Assembly: GCA_029204225.1 (NCBI GenBank)
Contig: CM055097.1
Location: 59,296,499-59,360,498, forward strand
Source: Diphasiastrum complanatum
Lineage: Eukaryota > Streptophyta > Lycopodiopsida > Lycopodiales > Lycopodiaceae
Length of the DNA: 64,000 nucleotides
Direction: 5' to 3'
Shown in pieces: positions 10,800 to 22,771 of this stretch. The notes under the pieces were generated by a model. That model made no database searches and was not told the DNA's origin. It saw only the letters and a program-made list of their open reading frames with translations. Each line of letters starts with the position of its first letter. Position 1 is the stretch's first letter. Position numbers and translations under genes: made by a program.

Positions 10800-12480
10800 C
10801 TTTGTTGGGAATACCCCCAATAGGACCCACGGCCTGAAGTAGTGTCGGTCCCTCGACACTCTGCCTATTTAGTATAGCGTTTTCTTTGACCGCCTTTGCT
10901 GGATCAGGTAGGTGGTGACGTCCTCCATAAAGTTGAGACAGTCCAAGTCAAGTCCTTGGGCGTGTGAAGGGACTTGTGAACTCCTCGCAGCCAATCTTGG
11001 TCGACGCATGTTTGGAATCTACGTGTCCATGGATCACCCAGAAGCGCAGCTCAGTAATACACACGAGCGATTGGCAGCTGATCTTCGACTTTGTCTGAAG
11101 GTAGCGCCTTATTAATGTCAAAGAATATGGATGGGAGAAAATTGTCCCATTTAGTCTCGATCTCCATTAGATGTTCCAAGTCCCGGGCGTAAGTGGCTGT
11201 CGCGCGGACTGTTGGATCAGGGCAATTGATATAATGATTTGCGAACGCGATGAGAGCCCTTATGACATCTACATCCGTAGTCCACCCATATTCTGACTGT
11301 ATGATCGGCCAATTAAAATTCTGAAGTGTGATCTTGTCCAGAGGGGTGCCGCATTCTGTCCATTTGGATCTTCGTGTACATGGCAGGAAGTGCGCGTTCA
11401 CCCGTAATTGTTGTGGACTCGTCATGTAGGTCCTGATGGCCGCAGGGTCTCTTTCGGACAACTGTTGACGCCACTCTGGTTGTGGTTGGAGGGCGGGTAA
11501 TGCTTGCAGTTCTTTGTCCTTTATGGTCTGAGCTGAAAACGATATCTGCCAGCCGCCTCTTGATGACTCGTGGGGATACTTTGATAGGAATTCGTTGATT
11601 TTCTCCTCCACGGACTTGGGTCTTCAGAAGGCCCGGTTGGCAAATATCGTGCATGAACTTTTGGATGATGTGGCTTGGCTTTGGCTAGTATCTACGTCTT
11701 GGCCCTGGTCTCACGTCTCAACAGCCGTATATGTTTGCCCTTGATATTGGCCTTCAGACCCTTGATCTTGGTTAAATCCCCATGCTGCCTACTGGCTTTC
11801 CCCTTCATGTCCATAAATTTTTGGCACGCCTTGAGGGCTTGCTTGGCCTGGGCGAGCTCGTGAGTTGCACTTGTCCGATATTTGTTGACCTTTGTCTGGT
11901 TGTTGTTTAAGGTTTGGCTATAAACCTGCACCTGATGCCGAAGAAGATTCATTTTTTATTGAGAAAGCGGCCTTGAGTCTAGTGCAGGTTGAGCTAACCA
12001 GACGAGCTTTTAATCTTGTAGGGCTTTGACCTCCGTCCCCAGGCACGTATTCTCTGCTTCCAAAAGATTTAATTGCACTTGGATGGGAGCAAGCCGTTGG
12101 GACGCTTCAGATTGAAGCTCTCACACCTTCGTGGAGGCCTCTGTCAGCGCTTTGGAGAGGCTTTGGATCTTTTTTATTGAGGCCCTCCTCTTCTGCTGTA
12201 GCTTGGCAATATCCTGGTGTCCTTCTTGTTCATGTTGGTGCGTTAGAATCAGTTTGTGCTTCAGCTTGGTGAGGTCTACTCGCAGTTGTGTGTTACTCGT
12301 CGCCAGGTGTAGTACCATGTTTTCCAGAATGGCTTTGGTCGCTACCGCATCCAGGATGTATTTTCTCAGAGTCTAGTACGTCATCGTTAGGTATGTGGGA
12401 GCAGCCGATACACTGGCACTGATAGGGGCTTGTGTTGTATCGGCCCCGACGAGTTATGGAATACCGTCGTCATTATCTTC
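10800..12480 (-). pseudogene. Gypsy-C post-pol ORF: coiled-coil protein of unknown function
   Basis: Downstream of integrase, minus-strand frames with few stops fill the space up to the 3' LTR. In coding order they hold a Pro/Ser-rich segment (about 12780-12454), two Gln/Lys/Leu-rich probable coiled coils (12318-12121 and 11952-11692) and a 186-codon frame (11611-11051) rich in Trp and aromatic residues (QPEWRQQLSERDPAAIR, NFNWPIIQSEYGW). I recognise no family. Athila/Tat-like Gypsy elements often carry an extra ORF after or before pol; this occupies the env-like position but I see no signal peptide or membrane segment. Frameshifts and stops at about 12360, 12120, 11970 and 11650 break it. 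Confidence 0.6.
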
Positions 12481-12780
12481 TATCAGGTTCTCATTGGACC
12501 TGATGCCATCTGGGGTAGTAGGATCAGTTCGATCTGGCGATGGTACGAAAACTGTTTGAATAAATGCGTCATCGATTGAGAGTTGGTTGTGCTCGACAAT
12601 CTTTGGTGGCGAAGCAGGTGGGGTTTGAGAAGCAACCGTGGAAACAGGGGTGATGACGGTTTGTCCAAACGAGAGGGTGGGAAGAATAGAGGGGAACTGA
12701 AAGGTGGTGTGGAGTATGGAAGAAGGCGAAGATGGAGAAGAAAGGGTCTGGCGTGGGGGTGAAAAATTGATGACCCCACA

Positions 12781-13363
12781 GTGCAGCATGCAACTTATGT
12801 TCCCAATCTGATCTGCTAGCTTCAACTGTTTTCGTGAGCATGCTACACAAGATCTTATTGGATGATTCTACTTGCCCATTACTACGAGGATAATAAGGCG
12901 TACTGGTTCTGTGGATCACGAAGAATTCCTCCAACAGGACCTTGATTGTCTCATTGATGAAATGGCTTCCGCGATCGCTGACTAGCTCTACCGGGCATCC
13001 GAAGCGTACAATGATATTTTTATAAAGGAATTTGGCAGTGGTCCTAGCATCAGCTACTCTTACTACCTTGGCTTCGACCCATTTGGAGAGGTAGTCTATG
13101 GCTACGATTACGTATCGAGTCTGAGAACTCCTTGTCGCAGGGTGAATTGGACCGATGTAATCCAATCCTCACTTTTTGAATGATGCTTGGGCTAAGACCG
13201 GGTTCAGTAGGTCATAACTCAATCTCGTTGGCCTTTTTGCCCTTTGGCACACATCGCACTTTTTTAAGTATTCCTCCGTATACTTATGAATCGTTGGCCA
13301 CCAACATCCTGATTGTAGGATCTTGTGAACTATAATGTCGGATATAAAATGGCCCCCACACAT
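12781..13363 (-). pseudogene. Gypsy-C integrase, C-terminus deleted
   Basis: The minus strand has the zinc finger (GGHFISDIIVHK ... CDVCQRAKRPT) at about 13355-13245, a stop near 13167, and then the catalytic core with D (VAIDYLSKWVEAK), D (SDRGSHFINE) and E (GQVESSNKIL) in order. The match ends at HAALWG near 12785. Compared with Gypsy-F (55849-56544) the rest of the domain is absent and sequence of the post-pol ORF follows at once, so a deletion has fused the two regions. Confidence 0.9.
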
Positions 13364-13414
13364 GCCTTTATGTGAAAGCGAAATGATCTGGGTGGCCTCA
13401 TGAGAAAGAATACA

Positions 13415-13822
13415 TCACCGAAGAATTCCGTCTGGTCCTCTTCGGTATAACTGGACGGCAATGAGCTGATAAGGTCTAGCCTTCAAGATCAATTTTCGTT
13501 GTTCCGCCTTTGGTAGTGATTTGTCTGGTTGGCCCCGCATCAGATATTCAACAATGTCGGCAGCCCATTCTGGTACTGTGTCCACGTAAAATAAGACAGC
13601 ATCTGCCAGTTCATCGTCGGGTTGGGTTGCAATCTCCTTTTCTTTGATTCGTAATACATGATCTGCCATGTAATGTTGTTTTTCTCTGCGAACTACTATC
13701 CGAAAATCAAATTCCAACAACAAAAGTAGCCATCTGGTGATTCTCCCGGTGTTGCAAGTTTTATTAACGAGATAGAGCAAGGGTTGATGGTCCGTATAAA
13801 AAGCAAAATGTGTGGCCATCAA
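13415..13822 (-). pseudogene. Gypsy-C RNase H and linker to integrase
   Basis: The minus strand reads FYTDHQPLLYLVNK, then RITRWLLLLLEFDFRIV and HYMADHVLRIK, the second half of a Gypsy RNase H, followed by an acidic linker (QPDDELADAVLFYVD). It lies between RT (right) and integrase (left) in the normal Gypsy order. Confidence 0.88.
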
Positions 13823-13902
13823 GTAATGTCAAAATTTCTTAACCGCATAAATCATTGCCAGTGCTTCCCGCTCTGTGTATCACTGAGCTGTCGGCTTGCA
13901 AG

Positions 13903-14900
13903 TCAGATTGGAAAATCCTTTCTGTGTTCACTTGGCTGGGTTAAGACTGCTCCAACTGCATACTTCGATGCGTCCGTATGCACGTGAAACTCAATGGACC
14001 AATTGGGTGGGCGTAAGATTGGTTCTGAAACCAATGCATCCTTAAGCTTCTGGAAAGCCTTTAGGGCTTCCTCGTTCCAATGTGGATCCGTTGTGAGTTT
14101 GTAAATTGGTCGAGCTAACTCCGCAAAATCAAGAATGAAGATCCTATAATAGTTAGCATGACCCATGAAGATATAGACTTCGCGGATCGTCCCCGGTGGT
14201 GGTATATCAATAATGATCATGATCTTTGATAGATCTGTGGCGATTCCGTGTCTTGACACTATATGGCCGAGAATCAAGCCATGTGTTACCCATAATTGAC
14301 ATTTTTCTGGATTCAAGGAGATCTGACGACATTTTTGTAACACCTTCTCCAAGTTGGATAAGTGTTCTGAGTCTGGTCCATGCACGCACAGATCGTCCAA
14401 GAAAATTTTCAAAAAAATTTGCAGATAATCTTTGAATGCCGCCTACGTGACTCGCTGGAAGTTGCTTGGGACATTGCAAAGTTTGAATGACATCACTTTA
14501 TAGGCATAGGTTCCCCATTCCGTGGCAAATGCTGTCTTGTGCTAGTCCTAGGGAATTATCTTCACTTGGTTGTAGCCGCTGAAGCCATCTAGAAAACTGT
14601 AGGCCTCGGTGCCGGCTACTCTGTCGAGGACACTTTTCGTAAATGGTAAAGGAAAATGATCTTTTTTGGTGACTGCATTTAGCGCCTTCAGAATCACACA
14701 AATCTGCATTTTGTCGTTCTTCTTGGGTACTATAATTATCGCTGATACCCATTATGTGTGCTTGATTTGATAGATGAAATCTGCATCCATCAGCTTCTGC
14801 AACTCCTGCTTGATCAGCTCAGTATAATTCGGGTTGCAGTGGTAATAACGACTTACCTTGGGGACTGTTCCGTCCACCAAGGGTATGGTGTGTTGGACTA
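13903..14900 (-). pseudogene. Gypsy-C reverse transcriptase and first half of RNase H
   Basis: In broken minus-strand frames: LIKQELQKLMDADFIYQIK, VPKKNDKMQICVILKALN, FSGYNQVKI, the catalytic FLDDLCVHG (FLDD near 14395), then HGLILGHIVSRHGI, GHANYYRIFI and WNEEALKAFQKLKDAL, ending with the RNase H start FHVHTDASKYAVGAVL near 13990. Stops and shifts occur around 14740, 14550 and 14480. It would copy element RNA to DNA. Confidence 0.88.
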
Positions 14901-14930
14901 CTGTTGGTGGAATGCCAGGTCACTATAACT

Positions 14931-16290
14931 CCAGGCAAAATAGTCTTTATATTCCACCAACAACGATTGTAGTCTCTTGAACTGTGTGGGTGTTAATTGC
15001 TCTCCCACATGCACTATCTTTTCTTCTTCACCTGGCTCGGCAAGATTCATTGGCTGTGTTCATGCAGGTCCCTCAAAAACTTGTTCCGTTGGTGTCTGAC
15101 TTTGATCAGGTTCTCTCTAGGCTTGCGGCATCATGATTAGCACGTCGTCCAAGGTGTAATTCTTGAAAGTCTCAAGCATCTCGTGAACTGGCGCTCGTCG
15201 AGATTCCTCTTTCAGCATATTGATCTTAGCCCGACTGGTCATTTCTGTCACTTGTGTAGAAGATGACATTGTATCTGAGTCTATCTGGATTGACTTCAAG
15301 GAATCCAACACTTTCTTTTTACCCTTTTTTGTCATTTTGGTGGATTCATCCTTATTGTCTTTCATCGGGACTACCGTGACATTCGTCTCATGGTTGCGAA
15401 TATCAACATCCACTGTAGTTATCGCCTCTTCGGGTAGATCACTCCATCGGATCACCAGGTTGTAGCGTTGCTTCAACTGATACTTCTTATTCGCATGTGA
15501 TGTAGGACCTGTTCATCTGTCAGCTCAATCTCCTTATTATAAGTTAGAGCATGTTTCCAAGGGACTAGATCATCGTCCACTGGATTCTCAATAGGCTCCG
15601 CTGACAGCCATGCTATATTTATCATATTCACCCCAAATGTGATTGGTGTGTCCATGGTGTAACATTTGGGTGAAGATGTACTAGGTTCTGGATCTGGTTC
15701 ATATTAACATGCCTAGCAGTCAATAGTTGCTAATGCATCTGTCCATATCACGACATCCATCTCTGAATCATAGTGACCTCCCTTGGTTGGCCTTGGGCGA
15801 TCAATCGTGTGATCTATCGTGGATGATCCGTCATCAGCTTTGGGTGCAATAGGTTTCACCGCCCATGTGGTTGGATCAACCTTTACAGCATGTTCTTTGT
15901 TCTCGAAGGTGAGTTTTCCCATACCCCAGTTGTGTACTACTTGCGCAGTCCTCAACCATGGTCTTCCCAGTAAAACATGGTATGCAGATGGAGATTCAGG
16001 TATATCTATGACTACAAAAGTAATTACAAACTGCATGCTTGCTATCTTTACAGAGATATCGGCAACTACACCTTTCGGTTATCTATCAGCTTGATGGCGA
16101 ATCTTGTTGGCTTCAACCCTTGCAAATCTCATTTTTCATATAAAGTAGTGGAGATCAAATTGACACCCGATCCTCCATCTACCACTGTTGTCTCGTCCTC
16201 GTATCTCTTATGTTTGATGGGCAAAGTGATGTTGTGTTCCTCACTTTCTCATGTTGCTCCGATGTGGAGGACGTTACTTGTTTCTTCATA
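14931..16290 (-). pseudogene. Gypsy-C protease and protease-RT linker
   Basis: A protease-like domain lies around 16200-15713 on the minus strand: an Asp-Gly-Gly-Ser-Gly active-site variant near 16170, and FVVIDIPESPSAYHVLLGRPWL at about 16015-15950. Two acidic linker frames (15655-15473, 15476-15117) follow toward RT. The same order with similar wording occurs in Gypsy-D and Gypsy-F. Interrupted by stops. Confidence 0.8.
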
Positions 16291-16402
16291 GCCCGTACAA
16301 TATATGGGCTCAGGCGCTATTGGCTCCTCATCCGCTTTGGCCCATTCAGCTAGAAGGCTTTTCGTTTGTGGTGCAATCCGCAGTAGTTTTTCGAGTGGAA
16401 AA

Positions 16403-18170
16403 CTAACACAGCTTGACAATAAAAATTGTGAGTCTTTCAGTGCGTGGTTCCTCAGGCTCCACCATGTAAAAAGGTGGTTTATGTTGGTGCAACCGATCAT
16501 TTTGATCAGCGCATAGTGGTGAGTCCACTTGCGGTTCTTGTTCGACGCCAACTAGAGGTTCCGTGGGATTAACTCTTTCTTGCTCTTTTTCCTCCGCTCG
16601 TGCTTTCTGTACCCAGTGTCTTATTTTCTGGTACTGCCTTCTTTCTTCCCTCACATTCGGATATGGCGCTGAAGTTGAGGATTGGTCGTCAGTGACCGAT
16701 GGTGGTAGTGAGGGAGCCACTTCCTCTTCTGCGCTCGCGTAACAACTAACACAAGAGCATGGAGTTGGTGTCTACCTGATGGCATCCCTGCTGGAACTGC
16801 TGGTTGCTGTATTGAGGTTTAAATGGACAATTCTTAAAACAGTGTCCATAAAGGCATTCTCGACAGAAGGATGTATATTGTCCATTGTAGGGACATTTCA
16901 CAATTCTATGTCCTTCGCCGCATCCGTAGCAGCCGTAATTTCTTCCGCCTTGACGCTGAGTTTGAGCTGCATAGGCCGCAACATATTCATTTATGGCAGG
17001 ATCCATAAATGGTTCATCCGGTCCGTACCATTGCCGTTGCTCAGGTTGAGGTGGCATTTGCATCTCTGGTTCCGCTGCAGTCAGGTTTACATGGGCCACT
17101 TGTTGATTAGTTGGCCCTGGTGGAGCAGGTAAGGCCATACACTGTGGTTGATTTGGTACTGCGTTGGGTGCCCCTTGATGGTAGGGATAAGAAGTTTGAT
17201 AAGGGCTTCTCTTCTGTTGAACAATCCGGGGGTTGAACGGGCAAAATGTCGTATCGTGCGATGTTGCATTGCACAGATGGCAGAATCTATGTGTCAGTCT
17301 CAGATTTTGCTTTAGGACTTGACACTTGTTCGCTGTATGGTTTTGCGTGCACATTGAACACCATACATTTCTTTGTCTTGGATACCGCAACTGGTTTGGT
17401 TTCGGTTGATGTGGCATTACTGCTACAGCTCCCTGTAAGGCTTTCAGTTTCTGGTCAAACTACGTCGTAAGTTGCTCCATCTGCTGTTTGTGTAATTTTG
17501 TCATTTGCTCCAACAACAGTTCCGTGGATAGAGCAGATGCATTTTATGATGATGATGCTAATGAGGGAGTAGGGGTGTGGGTGGATGGATATTCATCGTC
17601 AGATCCCTCACCCTCTTCCATGATGGCATCTTCCATAGCTTCTTGTAGAGTAGCGTAATGCTCCCGCCATTTTAGTTCTCTTATGATGCTTCGCGGTAGT
17701 CCGGCTAGGAACCACATGATCACCGCGTGATCAACAGTTAGGGCTACACTGCACTCGGATCGTAAGTGTTTGACCCGCGTAATGAGAAACTTTTTTGGTT
17801 TAAAGCGCATAATGAGAGTCGCTTTAACCGCTTCCCAGGTAGATTTTTCATCCTCTGACAGGTTGAAAAACCAATCCTGAGCCATTGCCAATAAGGACAT
17901 GGAGAATAGCATCAGCTTCTCGTAGATTTCACAAGCTTGCTCATAGATAGAAAAGAATCGGATGGGATCTAATGATCCGTCATATTTTGGTATTTCCATC
18001 CGTGGTGCTCTCCAGACTGCTTGCAAGGGAGCGACAAGTATGGGTTGGCCCATTGGATCAAATGGTGCTAGTTGTAGTTCTGCCTCTTGTTGCACGACTG
18101 CTAATCTGGGAAGGTGTGGTGCTTGATTTGCTATCCTTCGTGCTATTGATCGTCCCGATCTCAGATTCAT
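16403..18170 (-). pseudogene. Gypsy-C gag
   Basis: The minus-strand start at 18170 (MNLRSGRSIARRI) opens capsid-like sequence: RMEIPKYDGSLDPIRFFSIYEQ, DEKSTWEAVKATLIMRFKPK. The next frame (17417-16746) holds a nucleocapsid with a CxxC...H...C cluster near 17360-17215 and a pair of CCHC-type knuckles (CYGCGEGHRIVKC and CRECLYGHCFKNC, about 16940-16845). Frame 16720-16403 continues toward protease. The MQLRSGR/MNLRSGR start is shared with Gypsy-D. Frameshifts near 17540 and 16740 break it. Confidence 0.85.
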
Positions 18171-18214
18171 CCGATGGTGGGTTCCAAAGTGATTGGATCT
18201 TGCTTATACAGTAG

Positions 18215-19451
18215 GATGCAGTCTGGATCTCAAGGATCTGATCGATATGATCGGCCGAAAGTGAATTTTAGGCCTTTTACAGTGGTTTTTTCTTAATAAC
18301 TTTTTACTCCTTGCACTGATTGACCTGAGATTTTGCAGTACCTGGATCTGATGTAGATCTTTTCACTGATATGGTCTACAAGGGTTCTGTTGTGCAAGGG
18401 TTGGTTGTGCGAAGGTTCTTTAGCTGTTTTTGCAGATAAAAAATCTGATATCTCTCTGATCTTTGGGAAGTAACTCTTGTAAGGCTCACAATAGCTGGAT
18501 TTGGGTCAGATCTCACTATAGAATTCTCTTCGAGAGTTAACTCTTGCAAGAAGTAAAAATTTCACTGTCTACGAGGGTTCAAAACCACTTTTTGGGCTTG
18601 ATCTTCACCAAATCTCAAAACTAACTCTCGCAGGCTTCATCACTGATGTAAATTGACATTCTGAATCGATTGAGAGTGTCTGCGACAGTTCTTACTGGAA
18701 AAATTTGCTGGATCTTCACTTTTTCGTGTTTTTTTGCACTTAAACCCAATTTTTTGCTCACTGGAATCATACTAACTTTCGCAAGCTCTTCTGTGTCCTG
18801 GTCTCATTGAGATGGAACTTCAAAATCCTCTGCGAGAATTCTTAACACTGAAACTGAAAATTTTGTTGTCTACAAGGGTTCATTGGTACTTTCCCATCTT
18901 TTTTTCACTAGGAGCTCTCGCACATGCACTTAGACATCAAACTAACTCTCGCAAGCTTCCCTGTGTCCTGGTCTCAATCCAGAGGGCTCTGCGAGACTTC
19001 TTATGAAGATTTGAATTTTTTTGAATTTTTTCAAGGGTTTTTTGATTCTTTTATGATTTTTCTCTGATTTTTACAATCTGCTTGGAACTAACTCTTGTAG
19101 GCTTCTATGCAGGTCTGGGACAGTACCTTGAAGCTGCTGTCAGTCATGCAAGAGTTGATTCACACTGGTTCTGGAGATATAAAAATCTGATGAGATTTTA
19201 GGCTCTTTTTCCCTCCAAAATTGCAGATTGGTGTGTTTTTTTGGGGATTTTTGTTGGTTAGTTTGGGTTTCAAGCCCTTAGAGGCTGTTCAGGGCCTCCT
19301 CTACCCTCTCACACCTCCTCTGCTAACTGTGAACAGTCCAAACACAAAAAAAAATATAGAAAACTAACTCTAAACACCCAAAATCTACGTAAAACTACTC
19401 TAAAAAGCAAGAAAATAGCTAAAATGCAGCTAAACTAGTTAGTGGAAACCT
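18215..19451 (-). other. Gypsy-C untranslated leader with imperfect repeats
   Basis: This is non-coding sequence between primer site and gag. A motif AACTCTCGCAAGCTTC with a trailing CTCTGCGAGA-type complement recurs in altered form near 18530, 18620, 18770, 18945 and 19085. Confidence 0.65.
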
Positions 19452-19471
19452 ATCTCCGGCAACGGTGCCAA
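19452..19471 (-). other. Gypsy-C primer-binding site
   Basis: The minus strand reads TTGGCACCGTTGCCGGAGAT a few bases after the LTR. This is close to the TGGCGCCGTTGCCGGGG site typical of Athila/Tat-type Gypsy elements. Confidence 0.85.
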
Positions 19472-19483
19472 TCAAAGATCTTG

Positions 19484-20028
19484 TGTAGTGTAGCCCTCCC
19501 CGCATGTCAACAAGGGTTAGATCACTGGATAGGTACCTAACTATGCATAGATGCTAAATTTAGTTAGTTTCCTACTTCCTCCCTAACTTTATTCACCACT
19601 AACACTACTCTCCCTTAACTCTACTCCTCTGCACTAACATTCATCATGATTTGGGTGAAGGAAAGGGATATAAAATGAGAGGAAGAGAGAAGAGAAGAGA
19701 GAAAGAGAGAGACATGAGATGGAGGTTAGCTCAAATGCTCAATGTCATTGCTTATGGAAAAACCTTAACTAGCATAACCAAAAAGCATGGAAAATGAAAA
19801 TAACAAACAATCACAACAATAACATAAGCAAGATTGATTAGCAAATGAGGATGCTTGAGTTTTCAAAATGGTAGAGTCTCCTCCTCTCTATTAAGCATGA
19901 AAATAGTGTACAAATGATGTCTTTTTTATAAAATGGAGAAGGCCCTTGCCCCTCAATCCTATTGGCTACTATTCACATTGATCCTATCCATTCATCTTGG
20001 ACCCAACTTGATCCTAGGGTCCACAAAA
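19484..20028 (-). repeat. Gypsy-C 5' LTR, truncated
   Basis: It is nearly identical to 10025-10570 and in the same orientation. The outer 230 bp present in the left copy are missing: similarity stops after GGTCCACAAAA, where protease sequence of Gypsy-D begins. Confidence 0.9.
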
Positions 20029-20724
20029 TTTTACGGAGCTCATACAATCGACTGTAGCTAGAGCATCAATCTAATTAATGATATCTATATCAGAGCCTTG
20101 ATGGATTTCCAATGGCTTGTACCGCTTCTTTAGATTTTGATCGATCGTGTGATCGGTAGTGGACGAAGTCGTTTCCTCTAATGGGACTCGATCCCGATTC
20201 TCCAATGTGATACGATCTATATCCCAGTCATGGCGTACTTTGGCTAACTTTAGTCAGGGTCTTCCTAACAAAGGTCGGTAAGATGAGGTTGTTTTCGGAA
20301 GATCTAAGACTGTGAAGTTAATGACAAAGCGAAGTTCAACGACCTTCACATGTACATTTTCAACAATTCCCATGGGTTTGACACAGCTCTGATCAGCAAG
20401 TTTTATAGAAAAACCTACGGGCTTTAAGGCACTCAGCCCCCACTCTTGATATATGTGTGGTGACATGATGTTTATGCCTGAACCACCATCAATAACAGCA
20501 GCCACTGAAGGGAGGTTCTTGTGATGAATAGGTAGGGTAACTTTACTTTTCTCATTTTCCCAAGTAGCACCAATGGCCATTACGAACTGGTCATCATCAC
20601 TCTCTCCAGTCATGGAGAGTCTTGTAGGTGTATTTTTATCTCCTAACCATACAGTTAAGGCTTGGCGTAGGGGTTTGGAACTCTTCAAAACATCACCTAA
20701 GGGCAAGGTAACATGACTGGACAA
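20029..20724 (-). pseudogene. Gypsy-D protease, truncated
   Basis: The minus strand carries an aspartic-protease motif (AAVIDGGSGINIMS at about 20510-20470) and FVINFTVLDLPKTTSSYRPLLGRP near 20315-20255, followed by linker residues up to the junction at 20028. RT, RNase H, integrase and the 3' LTR of this element are absent. Confidence 0.85.
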
Positions 20725-20754
20725 TAAAACAGTTAAGGCTTCAGTCCCACTCCC

Positions 20755-22771
20755 TTATGGTTCTAGGGAGGTGAAGGGTTCTTCACCAAACTCAGATTGG
20801 ATAAGTCCTTCCTGGTTCATGGTTGAGGTAGGAGCATTCACAACTTTGTTCGAGTATACAAGCGAATCCATAGGTTCTATTGGCCAATTGAGATCACCAA
20901 TAGAGGCCTTAGCTTGCTCATCTTGGATCCACTTTTTTACCTTGATATAACGATCTTTTTCTTTTTGCGGGTTGGGATACTCTCCTGGTCCAGTGGATTT
21001 AGTGTAGTGGCTTATAGTATGGGGTTGACTATGCTCCTCGTTCAAAATTCTCTCTACCACTAGGGACTCTTTCAAGTGTTGGGCACGTGTCTGAACGTAG
21101 ACAAGGGCTTCTAGTTCTATGGATTTCGCTCTCCTATCATGTACAATAGTTGCAAGGTTGACAAGTGTGTCAACTTGCGGCTCTACTGGTCGGGATGGGC
21201 AATCTTTATAGCAATGGCCATGGCCACATTCCCTACAGATAGGTGTGTAGTTGCCTTTATATGGGCACTCGCCGATGCGTTTTTCTCTCCACAGCCATAA
21301 CATTGGATAGGTGCTCTATTTTCATAGAAACGTTGTTGTGTGGTAAATAAAGGATAAATAGAAGCTTCAATTCCATCTGAGTAAAAACAAGAGAAGCCTT
21401 GATCCTCATGCATATAAACATTCTCAAGGCTGAACTCTAGCTGAGGTTGAGGATCATGACTTGTGGTAGCAAGGTTTGCTGGGATGATTTGGCGGTTCAT
21501 CTGAGGCCTAGGCTGTCGCACTACTAAGGCTGGTGCTGCGTTATTCGGTCCATGTAGTGCTAAGCATTGTTGGGGTGCTTGTTGGAATGTGGGCCTTTGG
21601 TAACTCGTAATTTGGGACCCTGTTGTTGCATCCTCCACTGGTATTGTCGTGCAATGGCTTGTATTCTTGGATTGTAGATACAAGTAGATGTATCATGATT
21701 GTTGGTGTTGCAAAAGATGCAAAACCTTTGGGCTATATTTCTATTATGTGGACATTCGTTTGTTGTGTGATTTTGTTGACATGTGGGACACCAAACATTA
21801 TCACGCTTGGGAAATTGGTTGACAATAGGCCCTTGTGGTGTGGTATTTTTCAATTTATGTTCAAAATCTTTGGATATCTTATCCATCTGTGCCTGGTGGG
21901 TTTTATTCATGGTTTCAAGTTGATGTAACAACAATTATGTGGCAACATCGGCAAAGGATCCTTCACCTTGAGATCTATGGCATTGGTCAAAGACAATGGC
22001 TCGAGAACGTTGGGGTTCGTATTCTTCATCGGAGCCTTCATCCTCTTTGTGGATGGCATCATCCATAGCATCATGTAGAGTAGCATAGGATTCTAGAGGT
22101 CTAAGTTCACGTCGAATAGATTTCGGGAGGTCAGCCATGAACCATATGAGCTCGGCCTGATAAGGTGCTAAGTGGGTATGGCATTCAGTCTTAAGACGCT
22201 TGAGTCGTTCGATGTAATCGCGTACCCTTTCATCCTTTCTCATTTTGATCTTACTAAGTAATAAGAATGGGCTTTCAAGAAACCTGGATGATTTGAACCT
22301 CTTAATGAAGGAGTCCTTGAGTGATTCCCACTCATTTTGTTCGTGACGCTCAAGGTTGAAATATCACTCGCGAGCGGCATCATTGAGGGTCATACTAAAG
22401 AGTCGGGGTTTTTCTTCCGGAGTTGTCTCTCCATAGACTTCACATGCTTCCTCATAAATCTAAAGGTAGCGTGCTGGGTCGGTAGTACCATCATATCGTG
22501 GCAGATCGAGTCTAGGAGCTCGTCAATTATGTGGAATGGCTCCTAGTAATGGTATAGCAAAGGCTAACGGGTTGTGGATCCTTTGGGCTCCTGGTGCCTC
22601 AGGTGGTATTGGATTCTCTTGAGGTTGGTTTGGATTATTGGCAGCCATGTCGAACTGCTCTTGGAGATTATGGGGTTGGGGATGGCTAGTCGATGGTTCT
22701 TGGTCTCCAAGTGAACTTCCTCCCTCTCTCGAGATCCTAGATTTAGTCTTTCGACCTGATCTTAGTTGCAT
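20755..22771 (-). pseudogene. Gypsy-D gag
   Basis: It starts at 22771 (MQLRSGRKTKSRI). Capsid sequence is split over frames ending near 22523 and 21935 (LKRLKTECHTHLAPYQAEL, then LRPLESYATLHDAMDDA). Frames 21934-21560 and 21683-21183 contain the Cys/His nucleocapsid clusters (CPTCQQNHTTNEC, CIFCNTNNHDTSTC), and 21303-20755 adds CRECGHGHCYKDC and a linker to protease. At least four frameshifts separate these parts. Same family as Gypsy-C and Gypsy-F by layout and wording. Confidence 0.85.
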
